Numbered from the stretch's first letter, positions 1-11,376 are shown. The stretch: DNA of 64,000 nucleotides from Gymnothorax reevesii (GCA_029721435.1 CM056573.1:49822501-49886500); one strand, 5' to 3'. Translations and numbers: made by a program. Notes: generated by a model not told the origin, from the sequence alone.

Positions 1-447
1 CAAAATTTGAAGGAAAAAAGTAAAACTTTTGCTTCCTTCAGTAGCTTGGATTTTATTAATACAGAGAGATTTGGAACAATATTTATTGTATGAAATTCTT
101 GTCATAAAGAAGCCTGCCTTAAAAATAATCGATTCTGCATTGAGATGAAGGACCAGACATCTGCTGATTGAAGAGACAGAATGAAAACGAAAAAGAGCAA
201 AGATTTTTTGTGCTAACGACTTTCTTTGATAATTTAAATAAAAAATACTGTAAATATTATACAGTAAAAATACTGTACAGTCTTTCCATACTGTAAAACA
301 CTGCGCAAGATTAGAAAAGGCTACCGTATTCAGTATTTCCCAGAGGAAAAAAGGTCACTTTGGACATTCTGTAGATCAGATTACAGTTTAATTGAGATCA
401 TAGCCTAAGATGTATTTGCTTTTATGCTAATCTATGTATTTAAACTA
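1..447. other. AT-rich sequence, nothing recognised
   Basis: I see no coding signal, inverted termini or tandem array here. A few short ACTGTA-type repeats near 250-300 are too weak to name. Confidence 0.4.
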
Positions 448-640
448 CAACCCCAATTCCAAAATATTTGGGACGAAATTGTGAATAAAATCAAAATGAC
501 TTTCAGATCACATGAGCCAACAGACATTGTACATTTTTATCCAAAAAATGAGCTTATGTAAAATTTTCTGGCAGCAACAAGTTTCAAAAACGTTGGGACA
601 CAGGCAAAAAAGGGCTGAAAAAGCAACTAATATATAGGTC
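448..640 (+). mobile_element. Left-end fragment of a Tc1/mariner element
   Basis: The segment begins right after a TA dinucleotide (446-447) with CAACCCCAATTCC. It matches the left end of the fuller element at 21734-23301, including the shared blocks GTGAATAAAATCAAAATG and GTTGGGACACAG and the run AAAAAGGGCTGAAAAAGC. The match fades near 640. A second piece of the same family reappears at about 905-994. This is the start of a broken copy; its right end is not present downstream. Confidence 0.7.
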
Positions 641-883
641 ACTCCATACTAAACTGTACAATTCACTGTCTTGGATAGGAATGGTCTATAAAAATTTTTT
701 CTAAGAGAATTGAATAATTCGCATAGTTCATATTCACGTGTTACGTCCATCACTGTGGGTTAATTTGCATAATGTATGCATATTGCGTAAAGATGACCTC
801 GCCGAAATAAGGCACTCACTTCCTGCATCAAAATTTCACAAGGCGTCAGACAATCATATATACCATGCTTTTAAAAATAATTA

Positions 884-1483
884 TTGAAAAAAGAAAAATT
901 TGATAAAGTGTCCTGCGGTCAGACAAATCCATTCTTGTTGGAAATCATTGGCGCCATGTCCTCCAGGCTAAAGAGGAGAAAGACAACCTACAATCATGAG
1001 TGCGTAAAAAGATCCGTCAAGTTTCCCCAGAGCGTTATGGTCTGGGGATGCATGTCCGCTCGGGGTGTAGGGAAACTCTGCCTCCTCAAGAAGACTGTCA
1101 ATGCTGCCGTATACCAAGATGTTCTGGAAACGTTCCTGATTCCAACTGTTGAGGGACAGTTTGGCGAGGAAGACCTCATATTTCAACAGGATCTTGCACC
1201 GGCTCATGCAGCAAAGTCGACCAAAGATTGGTTCACCGAAAAACAGCTTGAAGTTTTGGCATGGCCGGCCAACTCGCCTGACCTCAATGTTATTGAAAAC
1301 CTTTGGGCCATCGTCAAGCGGAAAATTTGCAACAGAAAGCCGACTACGCTGGACCAACTGAAGCAGAACATCGCCACTGCCTGGGAAGCTGTGAGTGCGG
1401 AAACCTGTGACAAGCTGGTCAAATCGATGCCACGGAGACTTCAGGCAGTCATACAAGCCAAGGGGGCAGCCACAAAATACTGA
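884..1483 (+). pseudogene. Chimeric Tc1/mariner transposase relic
   Basis: This is a 199-codon open frame. Residues from about 37 onward read as the C-terminal half of a Tc1-type DDE transposase: a VMVWGCMS block, FQQDLAPAH holding the second catalytic Asp, and NSPDLNVIENLW holding the Glu, with D-to-E spacing typical of the family. It ends in a basic tail. Roughly the first 37 residues are not transposase in this frame. Their DNA (905-994) matches the transposase gene of the other family at 22513-22597, but read out of frame. The first catalytic Asp and the DNA-binding N-terminus are absent, so the product cannot be a functional transposase. The ATG is only the first in the frame. The open frame is probably kept by chance at the junction. 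Confidence 0.75.
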
Positions 1484-1761
1484 GAAAGTGCTGATTCTAA
1501 TTATAATAAAAATTATTCTAATTCAGTTTCTCAATTATTCTAATTCAATAAAACAACATTGTCGCAGTTAAATGGCCTAAATGGGCCTTTTGGAGAGCTC
1601 AGCTGAGCAAATTTTTTTTTACAGGCAGCAAGTTCTGTGAATACTCTAACAAGTAGGACAGGCGCGGTGAACACCTGATTTGCTTTCTGCACAAAAAATG
1701 CATCAAGAAACTTTAACGATTGCGCTATTTCAAATTATTCTAATTCGTTGACCAGCACCTG
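990..1761 (+). mobile_element. Right half of a Tc1-like element
   Basis: After the transposase stop (1483) the sequence carries repeated ATTATTCTAATTC motifs. It ends in AATTCGTTGACCAGCACCTG followed by TA (1762-1763), which looks like a Tc1-type terminal repeat at a TA target. The matching left terminus is missing; the left side joins other transposon sequence near 990. Family identity beyond Tc1-like is not claimed. Confidence 0.6.
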
Positions 1762-1879
1762 TACATCTGTGAGACTGTGTAAAATATTATTTCCTGAGTG
1801 GAGTGCAAACACCATTCCTGAAATTAATAGACAAGTGTGATGCCTATTCATGAAAGAAAGTTGAAATTTCAACTCCAAA

Positions 1880-2345
1880 CTAGGCTTATGCCGTCGGAGG
1901 CAACGGCTGGGGGTTTATCCCTGAACGCCCCCAATTCTCCAATTCCCCAATCCTTGAATAGACCTTGAATAGACTTTCATTTGAACTTAATTTCAGGTCA
2001 ATCGGTCAAATGGTTCTGAAGATTTGGCCAAAATGGTAATTTTCCATCACAAAGTGCCTCCTGGTGGCAAAATATTGAACCATATAGGTATGATATCATC
2101 ATGTGACACGTTGTGAGGTCATGACCTTGTAGTTGCACATAGTTTCATGTCAATTGAAGAAATAGTTCCAAAGATATAGCAAAAATGGGGAATTTTATGT
2201 GACAAAGCTCCACCCTGTGTAAAACTTTTGAACCAAACAGGTATATCGTGTCATCACCGTGGGACATATTCTCAGGTCATGACCTTTCATTTGCACTTGA
2301 TTTGAGGTCAATCGGACAAATATGTCCAGAGATATGATAAAAACA
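1880..2345. repeat. Dispersed repeat with AGGTCATGACCT palindromes
   Basis: This stretch contains two loosely related sub-blocks, each with the phrase GGTCAATCGG and a perfect AGGTCATGACCT palindrome (2116-2127 and 2274-2285). It runs directly into the 147-bp array and probably belongs to the same non-autonomous element. No coding signal is seen. Confidence 0.5.
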
Positions 2346-2355
2346 GTGATTTTTT

Positions 2356-2940
2356 CAGTTTTTGGCCCCTGATGGCCAATCTAGAAATTGTAAATTGTCC
2401 AAACTCGAATCAGTTCTTCCTCTTAATGATACGTACTTATATGCAAAACTTGGAATTTCTAATTGAAATATTACTGCAGTTATCGGGTTAACATGTAAAT
2501 CAGTTTTTGGCCCCTGGTGGCCAATCTAGAGATGGTAAATTGTCCAAAATCGAATCAGCTCTTCCCCTTTATGATACTTACTCATGTGCAAAACTTGAAA
2601 TTTGTTATTGAAATATTACTGAAGTTATCGCGGAACAGTGATTTTTTCAGTTTTTGGCCCCTGGTGGCCAATCTAGAAATAGTAAATTGTCCAAAATCGA
2701 ATCAGTTCTTCCTCTTTATGATACTAACTTATATGCAAAACTTGAAATTTGTAATTGAAATATTACTGAAGTTATCGCAGAACAGTGATTTTTTTCAGTT
2801 TTTGGCCCCTGGTGGCCAGTCTAGAAATAGTAAATTGTCCAAAATCGAATCAGTTCTTCCTGTTTATGATACTTACTTATATGCAAAACTTGGAATTTGT
2901 AATTTAAATATTACTGCAGTTATCGCGTTAACATGTAGTG
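2356..2940. repeat. Tandem array, four units of about 147 bp
   Basis: The anchor CAGTTTTTGGCCCCTGG (GATGG variant in the first unit) recurs at 2356, 2501, 2648 and 2796, giving periods of 145, 147 and 148 bp. Each unit carries GGCCAATCTAGA and TAAATTGTCCAAA. The long open frame at 2517-2975 is a by-product of the repetition and not a gene. Confidence 0.9.
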
Positions 2941-2984
2941 CGGCGGCAGCGGCGGCGGTCAGACCAAAAACATAATATCCCCCG

Positions 2985-3985
2985 GAACGCCATTCGGCGT
3001 TCGGTGATATAATGATGGACTTCCTGATCGGTTTGGGTCATGGCACTTTGAAACTTTTTATTTTAAAGTCTTGTATGTATGTTTCACGTCTCCACCAAAT
3101 TTTTTTCATGTAGGTGAACTGAACCATGAGAACTGTTTTGGTTAAATATTCTAAGGGGTGCTATGGAGCCACTTTGCCACACCTGTGTGCAAAACCTGTA
3201 CTATAGTAATAGTTATTCTGGGCTGCACGAGTGTCCAAAATTTTGTGAGTTTTTGAGCATGTTAAGACCCTCAAAATGGCAATTCTTTTGAAAAAATTAT
3301 TTGGGGGTGCTATAGAGCCATTGTGCCACAAGCATTGCCAATTGGGGTATCAGTTCAAAAAGATAATACAGATAAAATTTGTACAAGTTTTGCAGGTTTT
3401 GGAATATCCTAAGGCCTTCAAATATGTGTGTGTTAAATTTGGGAAAACACAGGAAATGGCTCACTTTGGCCAAAAAATGTCTCAAAAATTGCCTTAATTC
3501 TGCATAACGAATCCAATGATAACACCAAATATCATGAACATTCAAGCACGCTTATCTTAACATGGCCTTGGCTAGAGGGCACTATGGAGCCACCTGGCCA
3601 TGCCGAGCTCAAATCAGCATATATTTGATTTTTTCAGATGAGTCTGTTGTCAAGCAAGTAAAGTGTCTTGCAAATCTTATGAGGTACGTGTGATTTAAAT
3701 CAACTTCCTGTTTTCTGGCATAATATCAAAATTCGCCGCAATGCCATGGATGCATCCTTTGATGAATCTAAAAAAGCTTGGCAATTTAACATCGGCAAAG
3801 TCTTTAGATGTCATGAGGCAAATTTGAAGTTGATTGGATTCCTGTGGGAGGAATTTGTTAAAGTACAACATCTGTAAATAGCCAAAAATCTAAAAAGTTG
3901 CAATTTCAAATCAAAGTGGATGACTTCCTGTTGAGTTTAGGTCACGGCACCAAGTGACAATTTTTTTAGTTCTTGTCATAGGCCC
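2985..3985. repeat. Hairpin-ended dispersed repeat
   Basis: It opens with a strong stem-loop, GAACGCC-ATTC-GGCGTTC (2993-3010), next to a run of five C. A block at 3013-3072 (GGACTTCCTG, GGTCATGGCAC) is repeated in altered form at 3919-3982. The body has the phrase GGGTGCTATGGAGCCAC several times. The architecture resembles the other hairpin-ended repeats in the window. The small ORFs here are not convincing. Confidence 0.5.
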
Positions 3986-4058
3986 CGTTCAAAACCGCGC
4001 ACTAACTTACTACTCACACTGCTCGGACTACCAATGATGTCAGATTTAGGGGGTAGGG

Positions 4059-4158
4059 CAGGGGTGGGCAATTCCACTCCTGAAGAGCCGGTGTGTATAC
4101 AGGTTTTTATTTTATCAATTACCCTGTCTAATTGACTTAATTGGTTGCATACACAAAT
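4059..4158 (+). mobile_element. hAT-like terminal fragment
   Basis: The sequence starts CAGGGGTGGGCAATTCC, a terminus common among fish hAT-type non-autonomous elements. The partner terminus (CCCACCCCTG) is not found downstream. The fragment is cut at 4158 by the next element. Confidence 0.4.
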
Positions 4159-5224
4159 GGGTTATTCTCTGAAACTGGGTCTATGTTACATGCTTCACTT
4201 TGCAAGTTCATTTTCCAGTAAATGTTATGACATGTTCGACTGTACAGAAAAAAATATTATGTTCCACAAAGAAAAAAATATTGGCCTTTTTATTCGAAAA
4301 CTGATTGAAAATTGTGGACAAAAATTGGGACATGTTTTAGTTATTGAATATTCACAAGCAAGCTGAGCTCGAAGATCATTTAGAATGGACGAGTTCACTC
4401 CAATCCCTGTTTTTCAGGAGTTGCCAGAATTGAACTCCTCAGCTCAGCCGGATGTGCAAACTGCTCAATATACTTGCCCATAGTATCTATCCAGCAGTGA
4501 AAAAAATTATCTCTTGCTACAGAAAAAAAATCATTGTCTTCTGTAGCAACCACTTCAGTGAGCCAATGGTATCCCAATTAGTAGTTAAGAAAAATCATTT
4601 TTCTGAAGCAAAAATTCGACATGGCATTGACACTATGGAATCATACTAACAATTATCGTCAATTATAGTGATTTTTTTAAACTGCCAGTAAACTCAAAAA
4701 AGAAGAAGAAGAAGAGGAAAAAGTAGAAGTATCTAAAATAGAGACTGCCTGTTTGTTTTTTGAATACTGTATCTTTCATTCACCTGAAAATTGATTAAAG
4801 AGCACGAGGAGAGAGCAATGCATGGTTGCTTTGTTTTTTCTATGTGTACTATGAAAAATACTTTTGTGCACTTTTGATATTTAAGTATATTTTTTTCAAA
4901 AGATACTTTTGGTACTTTAGTACATTTAATGCGAGCTATTTTAAGATTTTTACTCAAGTAATTTTCTTATGGGTGACTTCAACTTTTACCAAAGTGACTT
5001 TCAGTAATGGTACTTCTACCATTCATACCTTCATACCTTCTCTGTTCATTACTAATAAATGTGCTGTTATGTGCATTAAATAGTTCTCGTACTATCTTTA
5101 TTGCAACTGCTCATGAATCTATGGTAAATCTAGATTTAATGCATTGAAATACACGTGAATTGTGGAATTTTGAATTTTTCACCCCAGTGTCCCACTTTTA
5201 GGGACCAGTTTCAGAGAATGACCC
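4159..5224. mobile_element. Non-autonomous TIR element with AAAT duplication
   Basis: The left end GGGTTATTCTCTGAAACTGG (4159-4178) is the inverted counterpart of the right end at 5205-5224, with one difference. The element is flanked on both sides by AAAT (4155-4158 and 5225-5228). The 1.07-kb interior has no credible gene; it holds GAA-rich simple sequence near 4697-4728. The superfamily is not identified. Confidence 0.7.
4343..4408. repeat. Short dispersed repeat, copy 1
   Basis: This about 65-bp segment (TCACAAGCAAGC then GTTCACTCCAATCCCTG) recurs at 14056-14122 in the same orientation. The origin is unknown. Confidence 0.6.
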
Positions 5225-5228
5225 AAAT

Positions 5229-5946
5229 ATAAATCTTTGTCCAATGATTAGATCAAAGAAAAATGTATAATGGAGGGAGACAAGTACAGTCTTTGGTGGT
5301 CATTCATTATAATTTAAAGAAATGCGACTGAAATGTCAGATTTCATTAATGGTTTGGCTAATTTAGACCATCAATTAACAACTGGCCTCTGGGGCAGGGT
5401 GTTCACTTATGCGTGGGGATCAATTTTGTGCCCGCGAGAAGTTCCTGGATGAATACTAGATCGGGCAGATATTTTGTGGGTGCATCGTCAGCACACTGTT
5501 CATACATTTGTACATAAATTGCCCAAGATGCAACGCGACGTAAACCATCATAAAAAACTCGCTGAGGAATAATAAGAAAAAGCAATTTAAACTGCAAAAT
5601 GGTGAAATTCATCAGAGGCGATGCTGGCACCAGCCAGCAGCAGCATCAATGCAAATGTGAGTAAAATGCTGAAATGTTGTTAACCGATCTTGTAATACGG
5701 TTTACATATAGTAAAATAATATTCAGCTGAAGGTGTATTGAACGTATTATTTCAGAGTTGTAAAGAACATTACCTCTCCGTTATATACTGTTGGCATCAG
5801 CATACATAAATCGGGCCATTAGCCAATGTAGCCAAAATGGGTTTATAACACCGCAGTTGTTACTGGCTTGTAAGTGAGGACTTCTGATGATTCATACGTA
5901 TAAAATGTTGGATCGTACATCTTGATTGTCTGTTCGTTTCTTATAG
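5229..5946. other. Unassigned sequence upstream of a splice-acceptor-like site
   Basis: The 75-codon minus-strand frame at 5403-5630 resembles nothing I recognise. The end of the stretch has a pyrimidine-rich tract and TTATAG, which fits a 3' splice site for the exon that follows. Confidence 0.35.
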
Positions 5947-6270
5947 GGACAGATGAAGATACAGGGCACCTCATCTCCTGGGCCCTCATTTATCAAACTT
6001 GCGTTCACCAAAAAAATGGGTGTATGCCAAATCTCCCGCAATAATCGGCATTTATCAATCTGAACGTGAGCGAACGGTCCGCAGAAATATCACGCCAGCC
6101 CTGACCAGGTGAACGCAAATTTGAAAACAGCAAACAACCTGCAGGAACGAGTGCTGCTGTCAAAATGAGTAAAAAACAATACACAGCGATGCGGACGTCA
6201 TTCTGTTGTTGTTCTTATTAGTAAAATAAATAAATAGGCTAAATAAATGAATGAATAAATTAATTAATAA

Positions 6271-6411
6271 AAGTAAGCTGTTTCCAAATATAAGTGTAAT
6301 TGATTTCTCTTCACAGACGGCATTTATTTATTTAATAAATTTGTTTAATAAATACATAAATTGCACCTGTGTTGAGAAATTAATTACACCTATTTGGAAA
6401 CAACCTGCTTG
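6271..6411. mobile_element. Foldback MITE inside the Harbinger element
   Basis: The arms GCTGTTTCCAAATA (about 6276) and TATTTGGAAACAACC (about 6392) form an imperfect inverted repeat with a TA-rich centre. The arms extend into TGTAATT / AATTACA. This is a secondary insertion within the larger element. Confidence 0.6.
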
Positions 6412-7204
6412 TCAGGCCAGAAGGCTGGCAATTACAATCAATTTGATTAAGCGCAATCCGTGGCTTCACAGACATGCAGTGTGATGGGTCAGATGCTCAT
6501 CCAATCAGATGTATATCGGCTAACAAACACTTTGACCGTGATCACATTTTGACAATAGCAGATCTTCTATTGCGAGAGGAACTGTCGGCACAGAGAAGAT
6601 CTCCTCTGGGAAAGTGACGAGTGGCTGCTTGTTTTGTGTGGTACCCAATAAAATGTCATGGAGTAATACTAATATAAGTACAATGAAGAGTGATCTCTAC
6701 AGACTGTATTTTAACAATTACCTTCAAGCAGCTCCAATCGAGGCGGTGGGGACTCATCCGCTCCTCGAACGGTGACAGCTGGAGGTAGGAGTCTGGTTGG
6801 CCTCCACCAGTCTGTGCGCTGCTGAGCCTGAGCGCCGCAACCCGTTTTTTGTTGGCGATCTTAAAATCGGACCCCCTTTTTTTTACCTACATGTAAAGCA
6901 TTTGGATTGTCAATCATGTAGGCTTTATTACATGAAATATCATGCATCTATAAATTGAATTTATTAAGGCTGTTATTCGCACTTATACGTGTGGCCAATG
7001 CAAATTTTTTTTCTTGCCCACACTTTTAAGTGCGCCAGTTGATAACCATTCCAGTGCCGCTTATAGAAAGTACCGCTTAAAATAAGTTCAGCCAAGAAAA
7101 ATTTTTTAAGCTTTGGATACACTTAAAATAAGTGTGGGCAATGGAGAAATGTGCATCTGGGCACACAAGTGTGAATAGTCACTTCGATTTATTAATGAAT
7201 TAAA

Positions 7205-7397
7205 TCAAACGTCTGCTGCACTCCGGTTTTCCACCCCAATGGTGTTTACCGCAGCATCAATAGTTTTCAACACTGCAGCCTTCTGGGCTCCCTTCATGCC
7301 AATTTTAAAGCTTCCAAATAAAAATATTTTGCTTTCCTCCACCTCGGACGTGATAATTTATATTTCCTCCTCAGTCAAGTTCTTTCTTCGGTGCCAT
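7205..7397 (-). pseudogene. Myb/SANT-like relic inside Harbinger
   Basis: On the minus strand an ATG at 7397 gives MAPKK; after a one-base frame change it reads LTEEEI, stop, IITSEVEESKIFLFGSF, then AAVNTIGVENRSAADV. This pattern (acidic first helix, FGS turn, DAAVN helix) matches the Myb/SANT-like accessory protein encoded by Harbinger transposons. Known autonomous Harbingers carry such a protein beside the nuclease. One frameshift and one stop show it is dead. Confidence 0.5.
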
Positions 7398-8169
7398 CTT
7401 TCGAGAATCCCTGTTGTAAAGAGGGCAGGACTATGCTTCCCAGAGTATGAATTTACAGGAGCGCGTTATGTAAATTACGATGTTTACAGTCGCCAGATTT
7501 ATCAACGCCACGGCAGTTCTTCGCCGAAATCTGCAAGGTACACACTTTTTGTAAATCAGACGTGACACCTGGCGAACGCTGATATTTACACCAGTATCTA
7601 CACCAGATCCTACGTAAGTTTGATAAATGAGGGCCCTGGAGAGCCAGGTATGAGGCGCTCTTCACAGGGGGCGCAATGCAACCGTCAGAGGATTTTAGTA
7701 CGTAAATAATTTTATCGGAATACTGCAACATTAGTAAATGCTTATATTCAGTCATGTCAATGTCGCTGAGGTTATGTTTGAGTAGAATGTTCATAAAGGA
7801 GCACGGCCTGGAGGGCAAGGTGGAGGCAGTGCAGATTAAAAAAAAATGGGAGAACCTCAAACAGAAATATAAAGTGAGTTGAGAAATCAGATGCACTGCA
7901 GTCAACACAAAAGAAACAAGCTGATGACGGGGGTGGTGATGTTTACTTTCTTTAAAATAATCAGGCATGTTAGTAATGGTTAACACTAAATATTTGTTTG
8001 AACAATAGAATTCGTAATGATCAATATAATTTTTCCAGTTTTTTCTCCTGCTTTCCCTAATGTAGCCAGGGTACATGATTAGTGTTGAAAAGACTTGCTA
8101 AATAATGATCATCAGACTTTTTTGTGCATGTTGTACATATTTTCTAGGACATGAAGGCACCTTGGGAAT

Positions 8170-8400
8170 ACCAGGAGAGAGAGGAGGTGAGAGAGAAGTG
8201 CGCGGAAGAGAGAGGGGAAAGAAGAGAGAGAGAAAGAGGCACAAGAGAGAGAAGAGAGGAGGGAGAGAGAAAGGAGACAGGAAGAGAGGAGGAGGGAATG
8301 GAGAGAATGGATGGATTGTAGAGCGAGGGAGGCGTGTCAAGAGAGAGAGGAGGGGGAGCGGAAAAGTTGAGCGAGGGAGGAGAGGCTCCCGAGCTTTATT
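8170..8400. repeat. Purine-rich (GA)n-type simple sequence
   Basis: The plus strand is almost entirely G and A for over 200 bases. Long frames on both strands (arginine/glutamate-rich or serine/proline-rich) are products of this composition. It directly follows the putative third exon of the Myb/SANT-like gene. Confidence 0.85.
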
Positions 8401-8431
8401 GAAACGTTACGCAAAAAGTAAATGCTTTTAG

Positions 8432-10793
8432 TGTTGTGTGTCTTCCTGAATCAAAAGCTTTCATACTTTCAAGGTCCCCTTGTCCGTAAATAAATGGAGA
8501 GAGACAAAATCTCAGAAGTTATCAAATTTTATTCCAGCCTTGAATCAGACAATACTCCAAACCCCAAGAGTAGTCCTTGGGTAAGGAGGACTACCCCAAT
8601 GTTCCCACATAGCCATATTTATGGAAAAAACCCCATCAAACCCCATCACGTTCCAATCACAATAGATGGGTTGTACAAAGTACATTGATTATCTCTGTTT
8701 TTTCTTTCCCCTATGGGTTGGCGGCTCCCTATGGGATTCTCTGGAAAATACTGGTGGCACACAGAAGTATTGGTCTCAAAAAAAAGAAAGGAAATACATT
8801 AAAAAGGAGAGGAAAAATACAGTCAAAGGAATACGATACAAATAGATACATATATGTTTGAACTGATTGTGTTTTCAGTAATAACTAATGATTTTACTGA
8901 ACAAATATTGATCAAAGCTACAGAAACCAACTTCCTTTAAATGTCTCACCTGATTATGTTTTCAAATCAAATGAACGGAGTAGATACTAATCAAAGCGAC
9001 AGAAACCCACTGCTTGTGTGTGTGTGTGTGTGTGCGCGTGCGTGTGGCTGCGTGTGTTTGTATTACTGCTGCTCACATAATATGGCTACTAATAATTGAT
9101 TATGGTTATTGATTTACCGATGAATATGATAAGAAATATTGAAATAGAATCCTCAATAGTATAATTCTGCTCTGAATTGGAAAAAAGTTAATAAAGTTGA
9201 GGGAAAAAGCTAGTGTTGTTGATTTGCAAGAGATCATGAAAATGTAAGAGACCACAAGTGATATTAGAGTTGTGAATAGCTGGTTTATTGCATTGTGGGT
9301 CTTCATATACTTTTACATTGCTTTGGTCTGATGATGCATAACAACCTAGCATGAGAGAAAAAACTGTCAAGTACCATGGAATACACACACAAATTGCATT
9401 GCCTGAGACAATAACCTAAACAGTAATGGAACGTGTTGCATCTGGTGTTTTCTCTGCAGACATGTACTAAATATTGCTAGGGAACACGAAAAAGTCAAAT
9501 ATCAGCCAGTTGACTAACTTCAGTAAAAACCCCTCTTTTTCAGGTAGCAACAATCATACATGAATTGAGCAACTTTTTTTTAGCTTTCATTGTCCAGCAC
9601 CATGCTTGAGGGAGAGACCTTTGACTTCCACGCTTAGCTATAGGTGAGGCATTTTGGGTTTCTGACGATGGTAAAACATGTAACAGAAACTCGATATGCC
9701 GACCATGTTAAAGGCATGTTTTTTTTATTCCATTTCCAAAACTATAGTAAGCTTTTCAATGTATTCCTAAACTAATTTAAAAAAAGATCTGAAACAATTG
9801 TGAAATTTTTCATTGGTGATAAATCTCACAAGATAATTACAATTTACGACACAAGAATATTGCAGAAGGCACTTTTATCTAACAAACCTACGCAGTTGTA
9901 TTGTCATGCCTTTTGCAGCAATATTCATTTGAAGGGCTGTGATAAAATGTTTCATGCTAGCTAGCTAATTAGCTGTCCCACTGACTTGAATAGACCGCTG
10001 ACTAACAAACGCTAGCGATTGATAACGGTCACCAGCGAGCTGCCTAGGTACCCTTACTGTCGCGAGTACTGCATTAACTGAGCAGTCAATAAAATTAACA
10101 AGGCGGCTAACAAGTTTGCTGCTTTTTACTGACAATACTTCTTACCGGCATCATATTTAAAACAGTGGACAAGTCGCTTTGTCTGTTTAATCAGAGTTCA
10201 AAAAGACAAGGAGGGGAGTAAGGCTTGGCTGTTCGAAATCAGGGGAAAAAAAGTTCTCTCTGTCCCCTCCATCCATGCCGTGCAGTGATCATTTCTGAGT
10301 GCAGTGTTTTAATGGGACAGGGGCAAAGATGAAGCTGAGGAAAGGAGAAGTCAGAGTTCACAAGCGCTTCCTTTTAACAATGTTGGCATTAGCCATATGA
10401 TTCAATACGAACAATTCGGTTGATGGCAAATATGCTCAACCAGGGTACAATGAAGTCAGGAAACCAGAGAGTAATTTGATAACGTACGTGGACATTCATC
10501 GATGTTCCTTATAAGGGGAAAACTTCCAAGCACATATCTTATTAGAGGGTCATTAAAAGCCTTGGTCACGTTAACTTAATTTTTCTATTCGCACCTAAAC
10601 GTTGACACCAAGTCACATTTCGATCTTCCCATTAATACGTTAAGTGTCCCGCTTTTCATCTTCCAAAAAGCACATAATAGGGAGACAAAATCTCGATGCA
10701 AAAGTAACACCGACTCACATGCAACACATCAGTGAACGGAACCGGCGCCGCAATGCTCGTTGTTTTGAACTCAGGCAAGGCTGAAGTTTCCTG
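8432..10793. other. No recognisable gene; one TG microsatellite
   Basis: A TG/CG alternating tract lies at 9017-9055. A GCTAGCTAGCTA block occurs at about 9957-9967. The small ORFs lack any recognised motif. I cannot assign the rest. Confidence 0.45.
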
Positions 10794-11207
10794 AGGCCTG
10801 TTGTTCGAAACCTAGATAAGGGATTAAGCCGGGATATGTTGCTTATCCTGGCTTAATTTAGTGTTGATCCGGTTGTTCGAAAGCAGAGGAATGTTTGTTG
10901 CGCATATGTTGCCATGGAGATTTATTCCTTACACTTAGCCTGGTCCTGACCAGGCTAACGGCCAGGCTTAGTTTAGCCTTGTGCCTTATCTGTCCAATCA
11001 GCTGTCACTGCGATCGGAAATCAGTGTGTTTCACCGTCATTTCATTTTCATATGTACGTACTTGCCTCATTTTTGAACAAGTACTTGCCTCATTTTTGAA
11101 CAATATACATAAATAAAAAAAAAAAAAAACATTTAACATGTTAAACATTCTTTTTGTCACAGCCCAATTATTTGTGATAATGTGTTTGTCAGTATATCTA
11201 TGTCATA

Positions 11208-11338
11208 CACTGCCCTCAATAATTATAGGGACCCCTGGTTAAGATATGTTCTTCAGCTTCTAATAAATTCAGTTTTTTCTAAATAATAAAGGACCGCAAT
11301 GAAAAAAAGATTCAAGTGCATTTATTCATTGTCCAGAT
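11208..11338. mobile_element. Solo Tc1 terminal fragment
   Basis: Following TA at 11206-11207, CACTGCCCTCAATAATTA and about 130 further bases match, in inverted orientation, the right end of the Tc1 element at 52253-53737 (ACCCCTGGTTAAGAT, CTTCTAATAAATTCAG, AAATAATA). It is truncated and carries no transposase. Confidence 0.75.
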
Positions 11339-11376
11339 GTTTATCCTTTTTTCAAAAATCATATATTTAGTTTTTT

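Larger units (their letters stand above)
5981..7635. mobile_element. PIF/Harbinger-like element, CTG target duplication
   Basis: The two ends are perfect inverted copies over the first 20 bases (GGCCCTCATTTATCAAACTT at 5981-6000; its complement at 7616-7635). CTG flanks both sides (5978-5980 and 7636-7638), a trinucleotide target known for Harbinger elements. Inside are a foldback insertion (6271-6411), a Myb-like relic (7205-7397, minus) and a partly palindromic block at 7015-7140. No nuclease gene is visible, so it is non-autonomous. Confidence 0.8.
5947..8200 (+). pseudogene. Myb/SANT-like gene exons, split by a Harbinger insertion
   Basis: Three pieces read as consecutive parts of a Myb/SANT-like DNA-binding domain of the kind common in fish. 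Piece one is 5947-5980 joined to 7639-7669; across the insertion it encodes TDEDTGHLISWRARYEALFTG and is preceded by a good splice acceptor. Piece two ends at 7873 and encodes EHGLEGKVEAV then KKKWENLKQKYK, followed directly by a GTGAGT donor. Piece three begins at 8158 after TTTCTAG with DMKAPW and joins in phase. The Harbinger element sits exactly inside piece one, so the gene is broken here unless that element is spliced out. Sequence between 7670 and about 7760 is unclear; it contains a stop, and a short intron is possible. Whether this was a host gene or part of an older transposon cannot be told. Confidence 0.5.

Noticed and set aside
968..1456. 162-codon minus-strand frame
   Set aside because: It lies antisense to the Tc1 transposase coding sequence and has no motif.
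2517..2975. 152-codon frame
   Set aside because: It spans the 147-bp tandem array and ends in a GCGGCGGCG run; the reading repeats with the DNA unit.
8105..8431. Arginine/glutamate-rich 108-codon frame and its serine/proline-rich complement
   Set aside because: Both come from purine-rich simple sequence. Only the first few codons, in another frame, fit the Myb/SANT-like exon.
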